Source: Paenibacillus sp. An7
GTDB lineage: Bacteria > Bacillota > Bacilli > Paenibacillales > Paenibacillaceae
Assembly (NCBI RefSeq): GCF_009870785.1
Contig: NZ_WTWX01000023.1
Location: 1 to 47,914 of the forward strand
Reading direction: 5' to 3'
DNA length: 47,914 nucleotides
Under the pieces are notes generated by a model. The model did not search any database. It was given only the letters and a program-made list of their open reading frames with translations, and was not told where the DNA came from. Made by a program: the position numbers and the translations under genes. Positions 27,641 through 41,017 of the stretch are shown in pieces; position 1 is the stretch's first letter, and each line of letters starts with the position of its first letter.

Positions 27641-27687
27641 GGTGAAGAGGAGAACATTTATGTCTCTCCTCTTCATCATGGTTTTTA
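27641..27687 (+). terminator. Terminator-like hairpin between gapA and pgk
   Basis: TGAAGAGGAGA pairs with TCTCCTCTTCA across a short loop, followed after a few bases by GTTTTT. Since pgk continues the glycolytic operon, this probably causes only partial termination, keeping gapA mRNA above the downstream genes, or it stabilises the gapA 3' end. Confidence 0.6.
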
Positions 27688-27848
27688 TCTTTAATGCCAG
27701 AGAACCGGAGAAACCGGTCTATATAAATAGAGAGATATAAAGCACTATATTGCTGTTTGAATGAATGGACTATTGGGTTTCGCCTAATGGTTACTACACA
27801 TAAGATATCAGCTGTCTTTTTTAGATAGCACTTAGGAGGAACGTGGAG

Positions 27849-29817
<1,969 letters not shown>

Positions 29818-29818
29818 G

Positions 29819-31363
29819 ATGACTGCACCAAAACCAGTAGCACTGATCATTATGGACGGCTTCGGACTTCGAAACACCGATGTAGGTAACGCGGTAGCTC
29901 AAGCCAAAAAACCAAACTACGATCGCTATATGGCAAAATATCCGCATACGACACTTACGGCAAGTGGAGAAGCGGTTGGATTGCCTGAAGGACAAATGGG
30001 GAACTCTGAAGTAGGACACTTGAATATCGGTGCAGGTCGTATCGTATATCAAGATCTTACTCGGATTTCGAAATCCATTCGTGATGGTGAGTTCTTTGAC
30101 AATGAAACGCTTGTAAATGCGGTGCGTTCTGCGAAGCAAACAGGCAAAAAACTTCACTTGTACGGCCTTTTGTCTGATGGTGGAGTACACAGTCACATTA
30201 AGCATTTGTTTGCCATGCTGGACCTGGCTAAGAAAGAAGAAATGGACGAAGTATATATCCATGCTTTCCTCGATGGTCGTGACGTTTCCCCGAATAGCGG
30301 TATTAAATTCCTTGAGGAGTTAAATGCCAAAATTGAGGAAGTGGGTATTGGTAAAATTGCGACTGTTCAAGGTCGTTACTTTGCAATGGACCGTGACAAA
30401 CGCTGGGAACGTGTTGAGAAATCTTACCGTGCAATTGTGTACGGAGATGGACCTAAATACACAGATCCGATGCTTGCGGTTAAGGAATCTTACGAAAAAT
30501 CAGTTTACGATGAGTTCGTAGAACCAACGGTAATTGTAAAAGAAGATGGAACTCCGGTTGGGCTTGTTGAAAGCGGCGACTCGGTTGTCTTCTTGAACTT
30601 CCGTCCTGACCGTGCTATTCAATTGTCTCAAGTATTCACAAACCAGGACTTCCGCGGCTTTGATCGTGGTGATAAATGGCCTCAAGGGCTGCACTTCGTA
30701 TGTTTGACACTGTTCAGTGAAACGGTAGATGGATACGTTGCTTACACACCTAAGAACCTTGATAATACCCTTGGTGAAGTACTGGTTCAGAACAATAAGA
30801 AACAATTGCGTATTGCTGAAACTGAGAAGTATCCGCATGTAACGTTCTTCTTCAGTGGCGGACGTGATGTAGAACTTCCAGGTGAAACTCGTATTCTGAT
30901 CAATTCTCCTAAGGTTGCAACTTATGACCTCAAACCAGAAATGAGCGCATATGAAGTAGCCGACGCTTGCGTTAAAGAGATTGAAGCAGACAAACACGAT
31001 GCGATCATTTTGAACTTTGCAAACCCTGATATGGTAGGTCACTCCGGCATGCTGGAACCAACCATTCGTGCGGTAGAAGCAACGGATGAGTGCATGGGAC
31101 GTGTTGTTGAAGCTGTACTCGCAAAAGGCGGCGTGGTTCTCATCACTGCTGACCATGGTAATGCGGATATGGTATTTGACGAGAACGGAAATCCGTTTAC
31201 GGCACATACAACAAACCCAGTACCTTTCATCGTTACTTCCGAAAATGTAGAGCTTCGTGAAGGCGGTATTCTTGCAGACATCGCTCCTACAATTCTTGAC
31301 TTGATGGAACTTCCGCAGCCAGCGGAAATGACCGGAAAATCCGTCATCTCAAGACGCAAATAG
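29819..31363 (+). CDS. gpmI: 2,3-bisphosphoglycerate-independent phosphoglycerate mutase
   Basis: GpmI converts 3- to 2-phosphoglycerate using Mn and a phosphoserine intermediate. The 514-residue protein has metal ligand D13 in IIMDGFG, catalytic S63 in [16 protein letters not shown], and the C-terminal metal motifs [12 protein letters not shown] and [14 protein letters not shown] 29819 lies one base after the tpiA stop, with GGGGGCGAAG as its binding site inside tpiA; a longer reading frame back to 29717 would overlap tpiA and add unlike residues. Confidence 0.96.
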   Translation: MTAPKPVALIIMDGFGLRNTDVGNAVAQAKKPNYDRYMAKYPHTTLTASGEAVGLPEGQMGNSEVGHLNIGAGRIVYQDLTRISKSIRDGEFFDNETLVNAVRSAKQTGKKLHLYGLLSDGGVHSHIKHLFAMLDLAKKEEMDEVYIHAFLDGRDVSPNSGIKFLEELNAKIEEVGIGKIATVQGRYFAMDRDKRWERVEKSYRAIVYGDGPKYTDPMLAVKESYEKSVYDEFVEPTVIVKEDGTPVGLVESGDSVVFLNFRPDRAIQLSQVFTNQDFRGFDRGDKWPQGLHFVCLTLFSETVDGYVAYTPKNLDNTLGEVLVQNNKKQLRIAETEKYPHVTFFFSGGRDVELPGETRILINSPKVATYDLKPEMSAYEVADACVKEIEADKHDAIILNFANPDMVGHSGMLEPTIRAVEATDECMGRVVEAVLAKGGVVLITADHGNADMVFDENGNPFTAHTTNPVPFIVTSENVELREGGILADIAPTILDLMELPQPAEMTGKSVISRRK

Positions 31364-31444
31364 GTTGTTAACTGAACTTATTTGCAATTGACTGCCTGAC
31401 TTTGTTTTAATAAGAGATATAAGGCCTAGCTAGCCAAACAATAG

Positions 31445-32758
<1,314 letters not shown>

Positions 32759-32779
32759 TAAGCTTACTGCTTATTTCGA

Positions 32780-32816
32780 AAAGAGCTGATCCAAATGGAT
32801 CGGCTCTTTTTTTTGT
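32780..32816 (+). terminator. Terminator of the glycolytic operon
   Basis: AAGAGCTGATCC pairs with GGATCGGCTCTT around loop AAAT, followed by a long run of T. Confidence 0.88.
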
Positions 32817-32861
32817 TTCGGTAACCGATATATAGATAAGAAGGAAAGGAGGGAAATTATA

Positions 32862-33047
32862 ATGGATATTGCAGCATTATCAATGGCTATGTCTCAAGCA
32901 TCTGTTCAGCAGGCGGCTTCTCTGCAAGTGATGGGTATGGCGAAGAATCAAACAGAAATGAATGGTCAGCAGATGGTGCAGATGTTGAATTCGGCTGCAC
33001 CTGCTCCCCATCCTACATCAGGCAGTGTAATTGATATCAAGGTTTAA
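32862..33047 (+). CDS. Small YjfB-family protein
   Basis: The 61-residue protein is rich in Met, Gln and Ala, has the pattern MSQASVQQAASLQVMGMAKN and ends GSVIDIKV. This fits the YjfB (putative motility protein) family, which is found next to diverse genes and has no demonstrated activity. GGAAAGGAGGG gives a strong ribosome binding site. It stands alone after the enolase terminator and before the secG promoter. Confidence 0.75.
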   Translation: MDIAALSMAMSQASVQQAASLQVMGMAKNQTEMNGQQMVQMLNSAAPAPHPTSGSVIDIKV

Positions 33048-33050
33048 GGA

Positions 33051-33080
33051 TTGCTATTTCCATCTGTTGTATGATACAAT
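33051..33080 (+). promoter_or_regulatory. Promoter of secG
   Basis: TTGCTA at 33051-33056 and TACAAT at 33075-33080 are 18 bases apart, and TG precedes the -10 in the extended position. Confidence 0.6.
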
Positions 33081-33139
33081 GGGAATACTGTTTATCAGCG
33101 TGTGATGTATACGCACAATTTTTTTAGGAGGTGGAAGTT

Positions 33140-33370
33140 ATGGAACTCGTTTTGAAATTGCTTCTCGTTATTTTTGCCATCGGTGTTATTGTCGTTGTCC
33201 TTCTTCAACAAGGGAAAAGCGCAGGTCTTTCCGGTGCCATCTCCGGCGGTGCGGAACATCTATTTGGCAAGTCCAAAGCACGCGGTATGGAACTCGTTCT
33301 TGAGCGGATTACGGTAGGTTTTGCCATCGGATTTATGGTTCTTGCAATTGCAGTTGCTGTAGTCCAGTAA
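33140..33370 (+). CDS. secG: Preprotein translocase subunit SecG
   Basis: SecG assists SecYEG-dependent export. The 76-residue protein has two membrane segments (about 3-22 and 52-75) joined by the conserved loop [32 protein letters not shown] 33140 lies seven bases after AGGAGG; a GTG at 33131 lies inside that site. It precedes rnr as in other Bacillales. Confidence 0.94.
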   Translation: MELVLKLLLVIFAIGVIVVVLLQQGKSAGLSGAISGGAEHLFGKSKARGMELVLERITVGFAIGFMVLAIAVAVVQ

Positions 33371-33390
33371 GATTTCTAAAATAACAAACT

Positions 33391-33424
33391 CAGCCTTCGT
33401 TCCGTGAGGAACGGAGGTTTTTTA
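33391..33424 (+). terminator. Terminator after secG
   Basis: CCTTCGTTCC pairs with GGAACGGAGG around GTGA, followed by seven T. The remaining 230 bases before rnr show no clear feature. Confidence 0.85.
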
Positions 33425-33652
33425 ATATACAGATTTCGTTGTAATGTCCCTTACGGGGGCTTGTTTTACGGTAATGAGAAAGTTTAGATTAATTTGGTGT
33501 ATACTAGGGTAAGATTTTACTAATGCTTAGTGATGGCAGTGACCCTGGAAAATGGAACAAATAAATCCATCTTAACATGACTTGTCATTTCCGATTTTGA
33601 ATTCAATTTTATACATAAAGACCTACTTTTATGTTTCCTAGAGGTGAACCTA

Positions 33653-36331
33653 ATGATAACAGAACAGCAATTACTCGATTTTATGCATGAAACGGCCTAC
33701 AAGCCAATGACTTATCAGGAACTGGAACAGCATTTTCACATTGAAGATGCTGCTGAGTTCAAAGAATTTCTTAAATTGCTCAATCGTCTTGAAGATGAAG
33801 GGAAGATTGTGCTCACCAGTGCAAACCGCTATGGCGTACCTGGACGTATGCAAATGGTTCGTGGACGACTGCAAGCCCATGCTAAAGGATTTGCTTTCCT
33901 TATTCCCGAAGATCGTGAGCATCCAGATGTTTATATCCATGCCAATGATTTAAAAAGTTCCATGAACGGAGATACCGTTCTTGTTCGTGTAACTTCAAAA
34001 GGCCCAGAGGGCGGACGACTTGAAGGAGAAGTCGTTCGCATTGTGAAACGTGCCATTACCCAAGTTGTGGGTGTATTCCAAAATCATGAAGTATACGGCT
34101 TTGTTATCCCAGATGACAAGCGGATCAATCGCGATATCTTTATTCCTCGCGGAAGTTTTCTAGGCGCAGTAGATGGCCAGAAAGTGGTCGTGAAGATTGT
34201 GAATTATCCGGAAGGCCGTGCGGCGGCAGAAGGAGAAGTCATTGAAGTCCTTGGTCACAAGGACGATCCAGGTATTGATATTTTATCTGTCATTCGTAAG
34301 CATCAACTTCCAGAGGGATTCCCTGAAGAAGTGATGGCAGAAGCAGAGCAAGTGCCTGAATCCATTACAGAAGAGGAAATCGCTCATCAAGGGCGCCGTG
34401 ACCTGCGTGGTCTGAACATTGTTACTATTGATGGTGAGGATGCAAAAGACCTGGATGATGCTGTAAATGTAGAGCGTCTTCCGAACGGACATTATAGACT
34501 CGGCGTTCATATTGCAGACGTTGGATATTATGTACCTGAAAATTCGAAGCTGGATCAGGAAGCTTATAATCGCGGATGCAGTGTGTACTTGGTTGACCGT
34601 GTTATTCCGATGCTTCCTAAACGCTTGTCGAACGGGATCTGTAGTTTGAATCCACAGGTAGATCGTCTCACTATGTCCTGTGTTATGGAGTTTAACGAGC
34701 AGATGAAGGTCGTTAACCATGATATATTCACAAGTGTCATTAAGACCAAAGAGCGGATGACCTACAAGAATGTATATAAAATTCTGGAGGAAGAAGATCC
34801 AGAGTTAATTGAACGTTATAGCGACTTGGTAGATGACTTCAAACTGATGAAGGAAATCGCTATGAAGCTTCGTAATATGCGGATGCGCCGCGGCGCAGTT
34901 GATTTTGACTTTGAAGAAAGCAAAATTATCGTTGACGAAGAAGGTAAGCCGGTAGATATCGTGAAGAGAGAACGGACAGTAGCTGAACAGATTATCGAAG
35001 AATTCATGCTCGCTGCCAATGAGACCGTTGCAGAACACTTCCACTGGCTAAAAGTGCCGTTCATCTATCGTGTCCATGAAGACCCGGATCCAGAGAAATT
35101 GCAAAATTTCCTTGCCTTTGCTTCGAATTTTGGGTATCAAGTGAAAGGACGCGGCAATGCAATTCATCCGAGAGCACTGCAATCGCTTCTTGAAGATATT
35201 CAAGGAACCAAAGAGCAGACGGTGATCAGCACTATGATGCTGCGGTCTATGAAACAAGCGAAGTACGATTCCGAGATGTCCGGACACTTTGGCCTTGCCG
35301 CTGAATTCTACAGCCACTTTACATCGCCAATTCGTCGTTATCCGGATCTCGTCATTCACCGTGTAATGCGTGAAGTATTCGAGAATAACGGTGCGCTTAG
35401 TGAGCAACGTCAAGAGTATTTGGCCAGCCGTATGCAGGACATTGCTCAGCAATCTTCCGAACGCGAACGTGTTGCAGTAGAGGCAGAGCGTGACACAGAG
35501 AAAATGAAAAAAGCGGAGTTCATGCTTGATAAAGTCGGCGAAGTATTTGAAGGTATGATCAGCAGTGTAACCAGCTTCGGGATGTTTATTGAACTGGAGA
35601 ATACGGTAGAAGGTCTGATTAGACTGAGCATGCTCACGGATGATTACTATCATTTTGATGATCAGCACATGGCTCTCATCGGAGAGCGCACGTCAAAGGT
35701 CTTCCGTATCGGTGATGAGCTCGAGATTCGTGTGGCTCGCGTAAATATGGATGATTATACGATCGACTTTGAGATGCTGGACATGAAACCACGTCAAGGA
35801 CGTCCAGGTGGCAGTCAAGGCGGTCCACGCGGGGGCCGTGGAGGTCAACGTAGCGATGGACGCAGCGGAGGCCGTGGCGGCAACCGGGAAGGTCAGCGTG
35901 GACGGAGTACAGAGACAGGAAGCAAGGATGAGAAACGCGGTACCAAAAATATCGCTGCAAATGCAGGCGGTAATGCGAATCGCGGTAAAGAAAGTGGACG
36001 CAGTGGACGTGACAATAATACGAACCCTCGTTCATCGGATCGTCCAAGCTTTGGATTTGGATCTGGCAAAGGTGGATACAGCTCGTCTGGATCGTCCTCT
36101 GGTTCAAGTTCAACTCTCTCTGAAAGCCGGGGCGGTTATAAGCAAGGGAAAGGCCGTAAAAAGAAAACAACCAAAAGCGGAATTTTCATCGGCAATCCGA
36201 ATTCCAGCGATCAAACGGTGAATCCACCTGCAGCAGAAGGTGAATCAGCAGCGGGTAAGCGGAAACGAAATAAAAACAAAGGCGGCAACAAAAACGGAAT
36301 GGCCGCATTTGTACGCAAGAAGAAAAAATAG
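33653..36331 (+). CDS. rnr: Ribonuclease R with a long low-complexity basic tail
   Basis: RNase R degrades structured RNA from the 3' end and takes part, with SmpB and tmRNA, in decay of faulty mRNA. The 892 residues hold an N-terminal helix-turn-helix (about 1-65), cold-shock domains, the RNB active site with [10 protein letters not shown] at 260-269, and an S1 domain (about 630-710, [20 protein letters not shown]). From 714 to the end some 179 residues are almost only Gly, Arg, Ser, Asn and Lys, with RGG-type repeats (GGPRGGRGG) and basic clusters ([24 protein letters not shown]). The Bacillus subtilis enzyme is over 100 residues shorter. GAGGTG lies before ATG 33653. Confidence 0.95.
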   Translation: MITEQQLLDFMHETAYKPMTYQELEQHFHIEDAAEFKEFLKLLNRLEDEGKIVLTSANRYGVPGRMQMVRGRLQAHAKGFAFLIPEDREHPDVYIHANDLKSSMNGDTVLVRVTSKGPEGGRLEGEVVRIVKRAITQVVGVFQNHEVYGFVIPDDKRINRDIFIPRGSFLGAVDGQKVVVKIVNYPEGRAAAEGEVIEVLGHKDDPGIDILSVIRKHQLPEGFPEEVMAEAEQVPESITEEEIAHQGRRDLRGLNIVTIDGEDAKDLDDAVNVERLPNGHYRLGVHIADVGYYVPENSKLDQEAYNRGCSVYLVDRVIPMLPKRLSNGICSLNPQVDRLTMSCVMEFNEQMKVVNHDIFTSVIKTKERMTYKNVYKILEEEDPELIERYSDLVDDFKLMKEIAMKLRNMRMRRGAVDFDFEESKIIVDEEGKPVDIVKRERTVAEQIIEEFMLAANETVAEHFHWLKVPFIYRVHEDPDPEKLQNFLAFASNFGYQVKGRGNAIHPRALQSLLEDIQGTKEQTVISTMMLRSMKQAKYDSEMSGHFGLAAEFYSHFTSPIRRYPDLVIHRVMREVFENNGALSEQRQEYLASRMQDIAQQSSERERVAVEAERDTEKMKKAEFMLDKVGEVFEGMISSVTSFGMFIELENTVEGLIRLSMLTDDYYHFDDQHMALIGERTSKVFRIGDELEIRVARVNMDDYTIDFEMLDMKPRQGRPGGSQGGPRGGRGGQRSDGRSGGRGGNREGQRGRSTETGSKDEKRGTKNIAANAGGNANRGKESGRSGRDNNTNPRSSDRPSFGFGSGKGGYSSSGSSSGSSSTLSESRGGYKQGKGRKKKTTKSGIFIGNPNSSDQTVNPPAAEGESAAGKRKRNKNKGGNKNGMAAFVRKKKK

Positions 36332-36396
36332 TCCCTCCCTCTTAATAATAGAGCAGCTTACCATAAGCAGATGACTCTATAAGAACGGGTTAAACA

Positions 36397-36448
36397 AAAA
36401 AGCTGGCACAGAGGTCCTTGATACAGGATCTTCGTGTCAGCTTTTTTT
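36397..36448. terminator. Bidirectional terminator between rnr and the two-component system
   Basis: An imperfect 20-base stem, AAGCTGGCACAGAGGTCC against GGATCTTCGTGTCAGCTT, is flanked by six A and seven T, so it can act on rnr and on the convergent response-regulator gene. Confidence 0.8.
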
Positions 36449-36497
36449 ATGTGAATAAGCCATGTACTTGGACTGTGAAATAGACTAAATGCTAATG

Positions 36498-37565
36498 TTA
36501 AATGCTTCGATGCAGCTTACTATAATCAGCCGGAGCAATACCATAGATTTTCTTGAATGTTTTACTGAAATGAGGATAGTCTGTGTAACCGACTCGTTCA
36601 CATATTTCGGAAGCTGTGAGGAGCTGCTCGTCAAGCAGTCTCTTCGCTTTTTCCATACGCAGCCGAGTAAGGTACTGGACATAACTCGTCCCGGTCTCTT
36701 CTTTAAATAAACGACTGAAATAGGTGACTGACATACCTGCAATATCAGCTGCGACCTGAACAGATAAAGTGCTGTCTGATAGGTTTTCTTTTGTATACAT
36801 AATCGCTTTAGAGATGTGAGTTCGTGAACCGAAATTTCGTGATGATTTCACCGCATGCAGCAAAATTTGAGTATAAGCTCTACACTGGGTCAGAACAGAG
36901 GAAGTGTCCTTGATTTTCTCATCTGCATTCGCAGTTAACTCTCTATAGGTTGAAGGATCTTGAAAAGGGAGCCCGCGATTCGTGAGTTCCTTTGTCATTT
37001 TCTCTTTCAATATATTATTTAAAGTGGGAAAAGGAATTTCTTCCGCGGCCTCTTTTTCGTAATGGTGAACGAGTTTGTGAAGCAAATTGTCCACAGCTTT
37101 CTCATCCAAACGCCAGATTGCATCGGCTAATTGTACCAGCAGCTCTTCTTGACTTAGAAACCACTGTCTATAATCCATTACTTTCCGTTTATGTTTCTCT
37201 AATCGGTGATAGATGGCTGTAAGCGTCTGCTGAAATTTCTCAGGGCTTACGGGCTTGAGCAAGAAGTCTTCTACTCCTAATCGCAGGGCACGCTGTGCAT
37301 ACTCAAACTCACCATACCCAGAGATAACAAGAAAAAGAACATCGGACCTTACTTGTTTTGCTTTTTCAATAAAAGCGAGACCGTCCAGACCCGGCATACA
37401 GATGTCGGTAATGATAAGGTCTGGTTTCTCTTTCAGCAGCATAAGTGCTTCCGCTCCATCTTCAGCTTCACCTACGACACGAAAAGGATGTTCCGAAGAC
37501 TCTACCAGCTTCGCCAAACTGCGATGAATCATGTATTCATCATCTGCAATGATCACTTTATACAT
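36498..37565 (-). CDS. AraC-type response regulator (YesN-like)
   Basis: The 355-residue protein starts with a receiver domain (DD at 8-9, phospho-acceptor D54 in ITDICMPG, conserved K in LLKPVSP), has a 130-residue linker and ends with two AraC helix-turn-helix motifs (about 255-355: VQVAADIAGMSVTYFSRLFK and ICERVGYTDYPHFSKTFKKI). It should activate the adjacent sugar-transport genes when phosphorylated by the kinase encoded just upstream. AGGAGG precedes the ATG. This arrangement is common in Paenibacillus, which carries many YesMN pairs beside sugar ABC transporters. Confidence 0.9.
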   Translation of the reverse strand: MYKVIIADDEYMIHRSLAKLVESSEHPFRVVGEAEDGAEALMLLKEKPDLIITDICMPGLDGLAFIEKAKQVRSDVLFLVISGYGEFEYAQRALRLGVEDFLLKPVSPEKFQQTLTAIYHRLEKHKRKVMDYRQWFLSQEELLVQLADAIWRLDEKAVDNLLHKLVHHYEKEAAEEIPFPTLNNILKEKMTKELTNRGLPFQDPSTYRELTANADEKIKDTSSVLTQCRAYTQILLHAVKSSRNFGSRTHISKAIMYTKENLSDSTLSVQVAADIAGMSVTYFSRLFKEETGTSYVQYLTRLRMEKAKRLLDEQLLTASEICERVGYTDYPHFSKTFKKIYGIAPADYSKLHRSI

Positions 37566-37642
37566 GAAAACTCCTCCTAAGTGTAAAGGTGGGATAGGCA
37601 GTGACCGTCTGGGGGGTTATTTTGTTGAGAAGATATAGAGAA

Positions 37643-37696
37643 TAACGTTCAGTTCATCCGACAAAAGTTATAAGAGTTACGTTCAACTCATTCGGC
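37643..37696. repeat. Degenerate direct repeat at the 3' end of the sensor-kinase gene
   Basis: About 20 bases at the end of the kinase gene (37677-37696) are repeated with a few changes 34 bases downstream of it in transcription order (37643-37662): ACGTTCAACTCATTCGG against ACGTTCAGTTCATCCGA on the + strand. It may be a small duplication; no hairpin is evident. Confidence 0.5.
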
Positions 37697-39494
37697 GTGG
37701 AAGTCTAACTTCGATATGCGTACCCTCATGATTAGATGAGGCAATAAACAGTCCGTAAGCATCTCCAAAAGACAGACGAATTCGCTCATGTACACTCGCG
37801 AGACCAATACCATTTGATGTAATCGCCTGAGAAGCAGGTGCTTGCTGAAAATAGACATTTAACTGCATTCGCTTTTCTTCACTCATTCCATATCCTTTGT
37901 CTTTCATGTGGAGAACATACCGATCTTCCTCTGTGCTCAGGGTAAGTCCTATATACACAGGCGGAAGGCGATGATTCTGATATCCATGAATAAAAGCATT
38001 TTCGGCCAGCGGTTGCAGCGTCAGTCGGATCAGATATACGTGATGCAGCATTGATTCATCGAGTGCATTAAGGTCTATATCGATTCTCAGTTTGCGGTAC
38101 CTGGCCGCCTGAATATCCAAATACGCTCTAAGATGACCAATCTCCTCTCGAAGGGTAACGATTTGGTGTGCATTTTTTAAATTGTAGCGGAAAAGGTCTG
38201 CAAGGGAAGTCGTCATTTTGCTGATAACCTCATTGTTCTCGATGATCGCATGACTATTAATAACCTCTAGTGTGTTGTATAGAAAATGGGGGTTAATCTG
38301 TGACTGCATGGCCTGAAGAGCAGATTCTTTCTGAGCCAGTGCATGTTCCCGCTCCTTCAGCTTGGCAGACTGTACCTCCTTCACAAGTCGTTTTAACTCT
38401 CCCACCATATGGGCATGACTTCGAAAAAGCTTCCCAATCTCATCGCGCCGCTCCGTCATTGTGGTAATCGGCAGCGAAAAGTCTCCCGTCTGCACCCGCT
38501 TCATTAACCTCTCGAGCAGCGACAAAGCACGACTGATTTGGAGTGAAAATCCCCCTAGGATAAAAACAGTAACAATCATAATACATGCAAAAAAGTAAAT
38601 TGCCGTAGCACGAAGATCCAGCAGTTCGCCAATTACGGCGTCCTTAGGCTGTTCGAGAGCAACAACCCAGTCTGTTTTGGAAGAGTGCTCATATAATAAA
38701 ATATTTTGAAGATCGGTTTCATATTCATGTAATAAACCTGTCTTGCTGGATGTTAGCTCTTGAACAAGGGTGGGGGGGAGTGAAGTGCCGATTCTCGTTT
38801 GCTCTGGATGGTAAATGACCTGTCCACTATGTGCATCGGTAATCCATATTTCAAGTTCATGGTGAGAGACATTTTTACATATGCCTGCAATCTGGCTGAG
38901 ATGGAGATCGACAATAAGCAAACCTTCAAACAGATAGCTCTGATTGCTTGGAATCTTTCGAGTCACGGTGAGGACAGGCTCGGAACCTACATAACGTATC
39001 CCTTCAATATGAAAGTCGTCCATTCGTTCCATTTTCTCTAATAACAGCTGATTTTGGTGCGTAATTTGATCCATATTCAGAAGTTCGGGAGCGCGGGTAT
39101 AGTCACTGACAACAAAACCATTCTTTGCTACAAGGGACATGCCGACGACATCATCTCGGCCGTATAGCATTTGGGCAAAGATCCCCTTTTCAATGGATTC
39201 AGATAGTTTCAGATAGGCGTAAGGAGACAGGCTGCGGCTGTTAATGAGACTCTGAATGCTTGCGCCCGATAGAGAAGGGTAGGTGGAGGTTTCAAGACCG
39301 GCAATGTACAAGTTTAGGTACTCTGTGGTTTGGGTCACGATCCGCTGGTTTGAAGCAATAGTCGATTCTTCAATGGTTTCCGTGGAGGCATTGTACCAAT
39401 AGGTACCGAGCAGAAGAACAGGCAGACAGACGAACAACAGGCTAATGGCAATGAGTTTTTTGTTAATGGTTAGATTCTTCAGCATGGACTGCAC
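37683..39494 (-). CDS. Membrane sensor histidine kinase (YesM-like)
   Basis: The 603-residue protein has a membrane segment at about 12-32, a roughly 250-residue extracellular domain that probably binds the sugar or its binding protein, a second membrane segment at about 296-320, a HAMP region, and the YesM/LytS-type kinase core. The phosphorylated histidine is H403 in SQINPHFLYNTLEV. ATP-binding motifs are QPLAENAFIHG, DKGYGM and GIGLASVHERI. I chose GTG 39494 because GGGAG lies five bases upstream; ATG 39485 is the alternative. It is transcribed with the response regulator, 117 bases apart, and divergently from the transporter. Confidence 0.9.
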   Translation of the reverse strand: MQSMLKNLTINKKLIAISLLFVCLPVLLLGTYWYNASTETIEESTIASNQRIVTQTTEYLNLYIAGLETSTYPSLSGASIQSLINSRSLSPYAYLKLSESIEKGIFAQMLYGRDDVVGMSLVAKNGFVVSDYTRAPELLNMDQITHQNQLLLEKMERMDDFHIEGIRYVGSEPVLTVTRKIPSNQSYLFEGLLIVDLHLSQIAGICKNVSHHELEIWITDAHSGQVIYHPEQTRIGTSLPPTLVQELTSSKTGLLHEYETDLQNILLYEHSSKTDWVVALEQPKDAVIGELLDLRATAIYFFACIMIVTVFILGGFSLQISRALSLLERLMKRVQTGDFSLPITTMTERRDEIGKLFRSHAHMVGELKRLVKEVQSAKLKEREHALAQKESALQAMQSQINPHFLYNTLEVINSHAIIENNEVISKMTTSLADLFRYNLKNAHQIVTLREEIGHLRAYLDIQAARYRKLRIDIDLNALDESMLHHVYLIRLTLQPLAENAFIHGYQNHRLPPVYIGLTLSTEEDRYVLHMKDKGYGMSEEKRMQLNVYFQQAPASQAITSNGIGLASVHERIRLSFGDAYGLFIASSNHEGTHIEVRLPRRMS

Positions 39495-39550
39495 AATCAC
39501 TCCCTTGCCAACTTCAGTGTAGGAAAAGACAACCGGAATACAAAAAACCA

Positions 39551-39580
39551 TTCAACTTTAAATTACAATATTTACAATAT
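39551..39580 (+). promoter_or_regulatory. Candidate promoter of the sugar transporter, with a 9-base tandem repeat
   Basis: TTCAAC at 39551-39556 and TACAAT at 39573-39578 are 16 bases apart. TTACAATAT occurs twice in tandem at 39563-39580, overlapping the -10. The repeat could be a binding site for the AraC-type regulator. Pattern match only. Confidence 0.4.
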
Positions 39581-39619
39581 AAGGTGTGATATGGATCTAA
39601 TATAACGGGGGGCGGTTTC

Positions 39620-40996
39620 ATGGTCAAGCGTAAAGGAATGTCTGTACTCGTATGTATGCTGCTTGTGCTGACAGTATTCGCAGCCGGTTGCAGTAAGGGC
39701 GGGAGTGGTAATGCAGATTCACCGGGGGGAGTAACAGAACCTAAGCCAGGCACAGATACACCAGCGCAAGAACAAACCGAGATTACCCTTGGTTATTATT
39801 CAGATGGAAAAAGCGATGCCAAGATGAAAGAACTCATCACCAAATTTACGGATAAACATCCTAACATTACTGTAAAAACACAAAGTGCGCCATACGGCCA
39901 GTTTTATCAAAAACTCGATACCCAGATTGCAGCGGGTAAAGCCCCGGATGTGTGGTTATCCGATGGAGCACTTGTCATGAAATATGCGGAACGCGGCACG
40001 CTGAAAGATGTGACAGAATGGATCGATAAGGATCTGAATAAAGAGGATTATTATGGCTTAGAGTTCAATAAAGATGCCGAAGGTCACTATTGGGGAATAC
40101 CTCAAGGCATTCAGATTGGTGTGCTGTATTACAACAAAGATCTCTTCGATAAAGCGGGAGTAAGTTACCCAGAGGATAGCTGGACCTGGGAAGATTTGAA
40201 GCTTGCCGCGGAAAAACTGACAGTAGATGCAAGCGGAAAGACAGCTGTGGATGCGAGTTTTGATGCAAATAACGTAAGCCAGTTCGGTCTAACCTTTTTT
40301 AGCATTACCGAAGGTTGGTTCTCCGTGCTGAAATCCTATGGCGGGGGCATTCTGGATGAGACAAATACTAAGTCCATCGTAGATTCACCAGAAAATAAGC
40401 AGGCAATGAACTGGATCGTAGACGGTATGAACAGAGGAATCTTTACGGATCCAGTTGATCTGAAAAGTTTCCAAAGCTCAATGGCTGTATTCCCTAGCGG
40501 ATCTGCTGCGATGCGGATCGGAATTTATGCACGTGTTCAGGCAGCCAATGAAGCAGGACTGAATTATGATGTAGCGCTCCTTCCGACAGGTCCAGATGGC
40601 AAGCGTTTTGCTCCCGTTATTGCAAATTCATGGGTAATCAGCGCGAAGGCAGACGAAGCTAAGGCAAAAGCGGCATGGGAGTGGATGAAATTCTGGGCAA
40701 CAGAAGATGAAGTACAAAAAGAGTGGGCAGCACTTGGTGAAGCCGTTCCAGTGAAAAAATCGGTAGCAAACTCTGACGTATTCCTTACCTCTGGAGCAAA
40801 CCCTGCGAATCGTCAGGCTTTCCTAGATAGCTTTGAGTTTGCCGGGACTCTCGATACGAATGCCGTATGGGAAGAGTGGGTATCAAAGTTTAACGAAAAT
40901 GCAGAGCGTGCGTTCCTTGGAGATACACCAGTAGAGGAAACGCTGAAAAAAGCGAATGAAGATATACAGAAAGTGCTGGATGGTTTCTATCAATAA
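39620..40996 (+). CDS. Sugar ABC transporter substrate-binding lipoprotein
   Basis: The 458-residue protein is a family 1 extracellular solute-binding protein of a CUT1 importer. It has a lipoprotein signal peptide with lipobox FAAGC and modified C24, then a Gly/Ser-rich linker to about 50. The mature domain shows TLGYYSDGKSD, PDVWLSDGALVMKYAERG, YWGIPQGIQIGVLYYNKDLF and VAFPSGSAAM-like AVFPSGSAAMRIGI, all usual for the family. It is anchored to the outer face of the membrane by Lgt. The ligand is not evident. The GGGGGGCGG site precedes the ATG. Confidence 0.92.
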   Translation: MVKRKGMSVLVCMLLVLTVFAAGCSKGGSGNADSPGGVTEPKPGTDTPAQEQTEITLGYYSDGKSDAKMKELITKFTDKHPNITVKTQSAPYGQFYQKLDTQIAAGKAPDVWLSDGALVMKYAERGTLKDVTEWIDKDLNKEDYYGLEFNKDAEGHYWGIPQGIQIGVLYYNKDLFDKAGVSYPEDSWTWEDLKLAAEKLTVDASGKTAVDASFDANNVSQFGLTFFSITEGWFSVLKSYGGGILDETNTKSIVDSPENKQAMNWIVDGMNRGIFTDPVDLKSFQSSMAVFPSGSAAMRIGIYARVQAANEAGLNYDVALLPTGPDGKRFAPVIANSWVISAKADEAKAKAAWEWMKFWATEDEVQKEWAALGEAVPVKKSVANSDVFLTSGANPANRQAFLDSFEFAGTLDTNAVWEEWVSKFNENAERAFLGDTPVEETLKKANEDIQKVLDGFYQ

Positions 40997-41017
40997 GAAG
41001 ACAAAGGAGAGCCGCCC

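Noticed and set aside
30500..31207. A 235-codon open frame on the - strand inside gpmI
   Set aside because: Antisense shadow of gpmI, with no ribosome binding site and no protein pattern.
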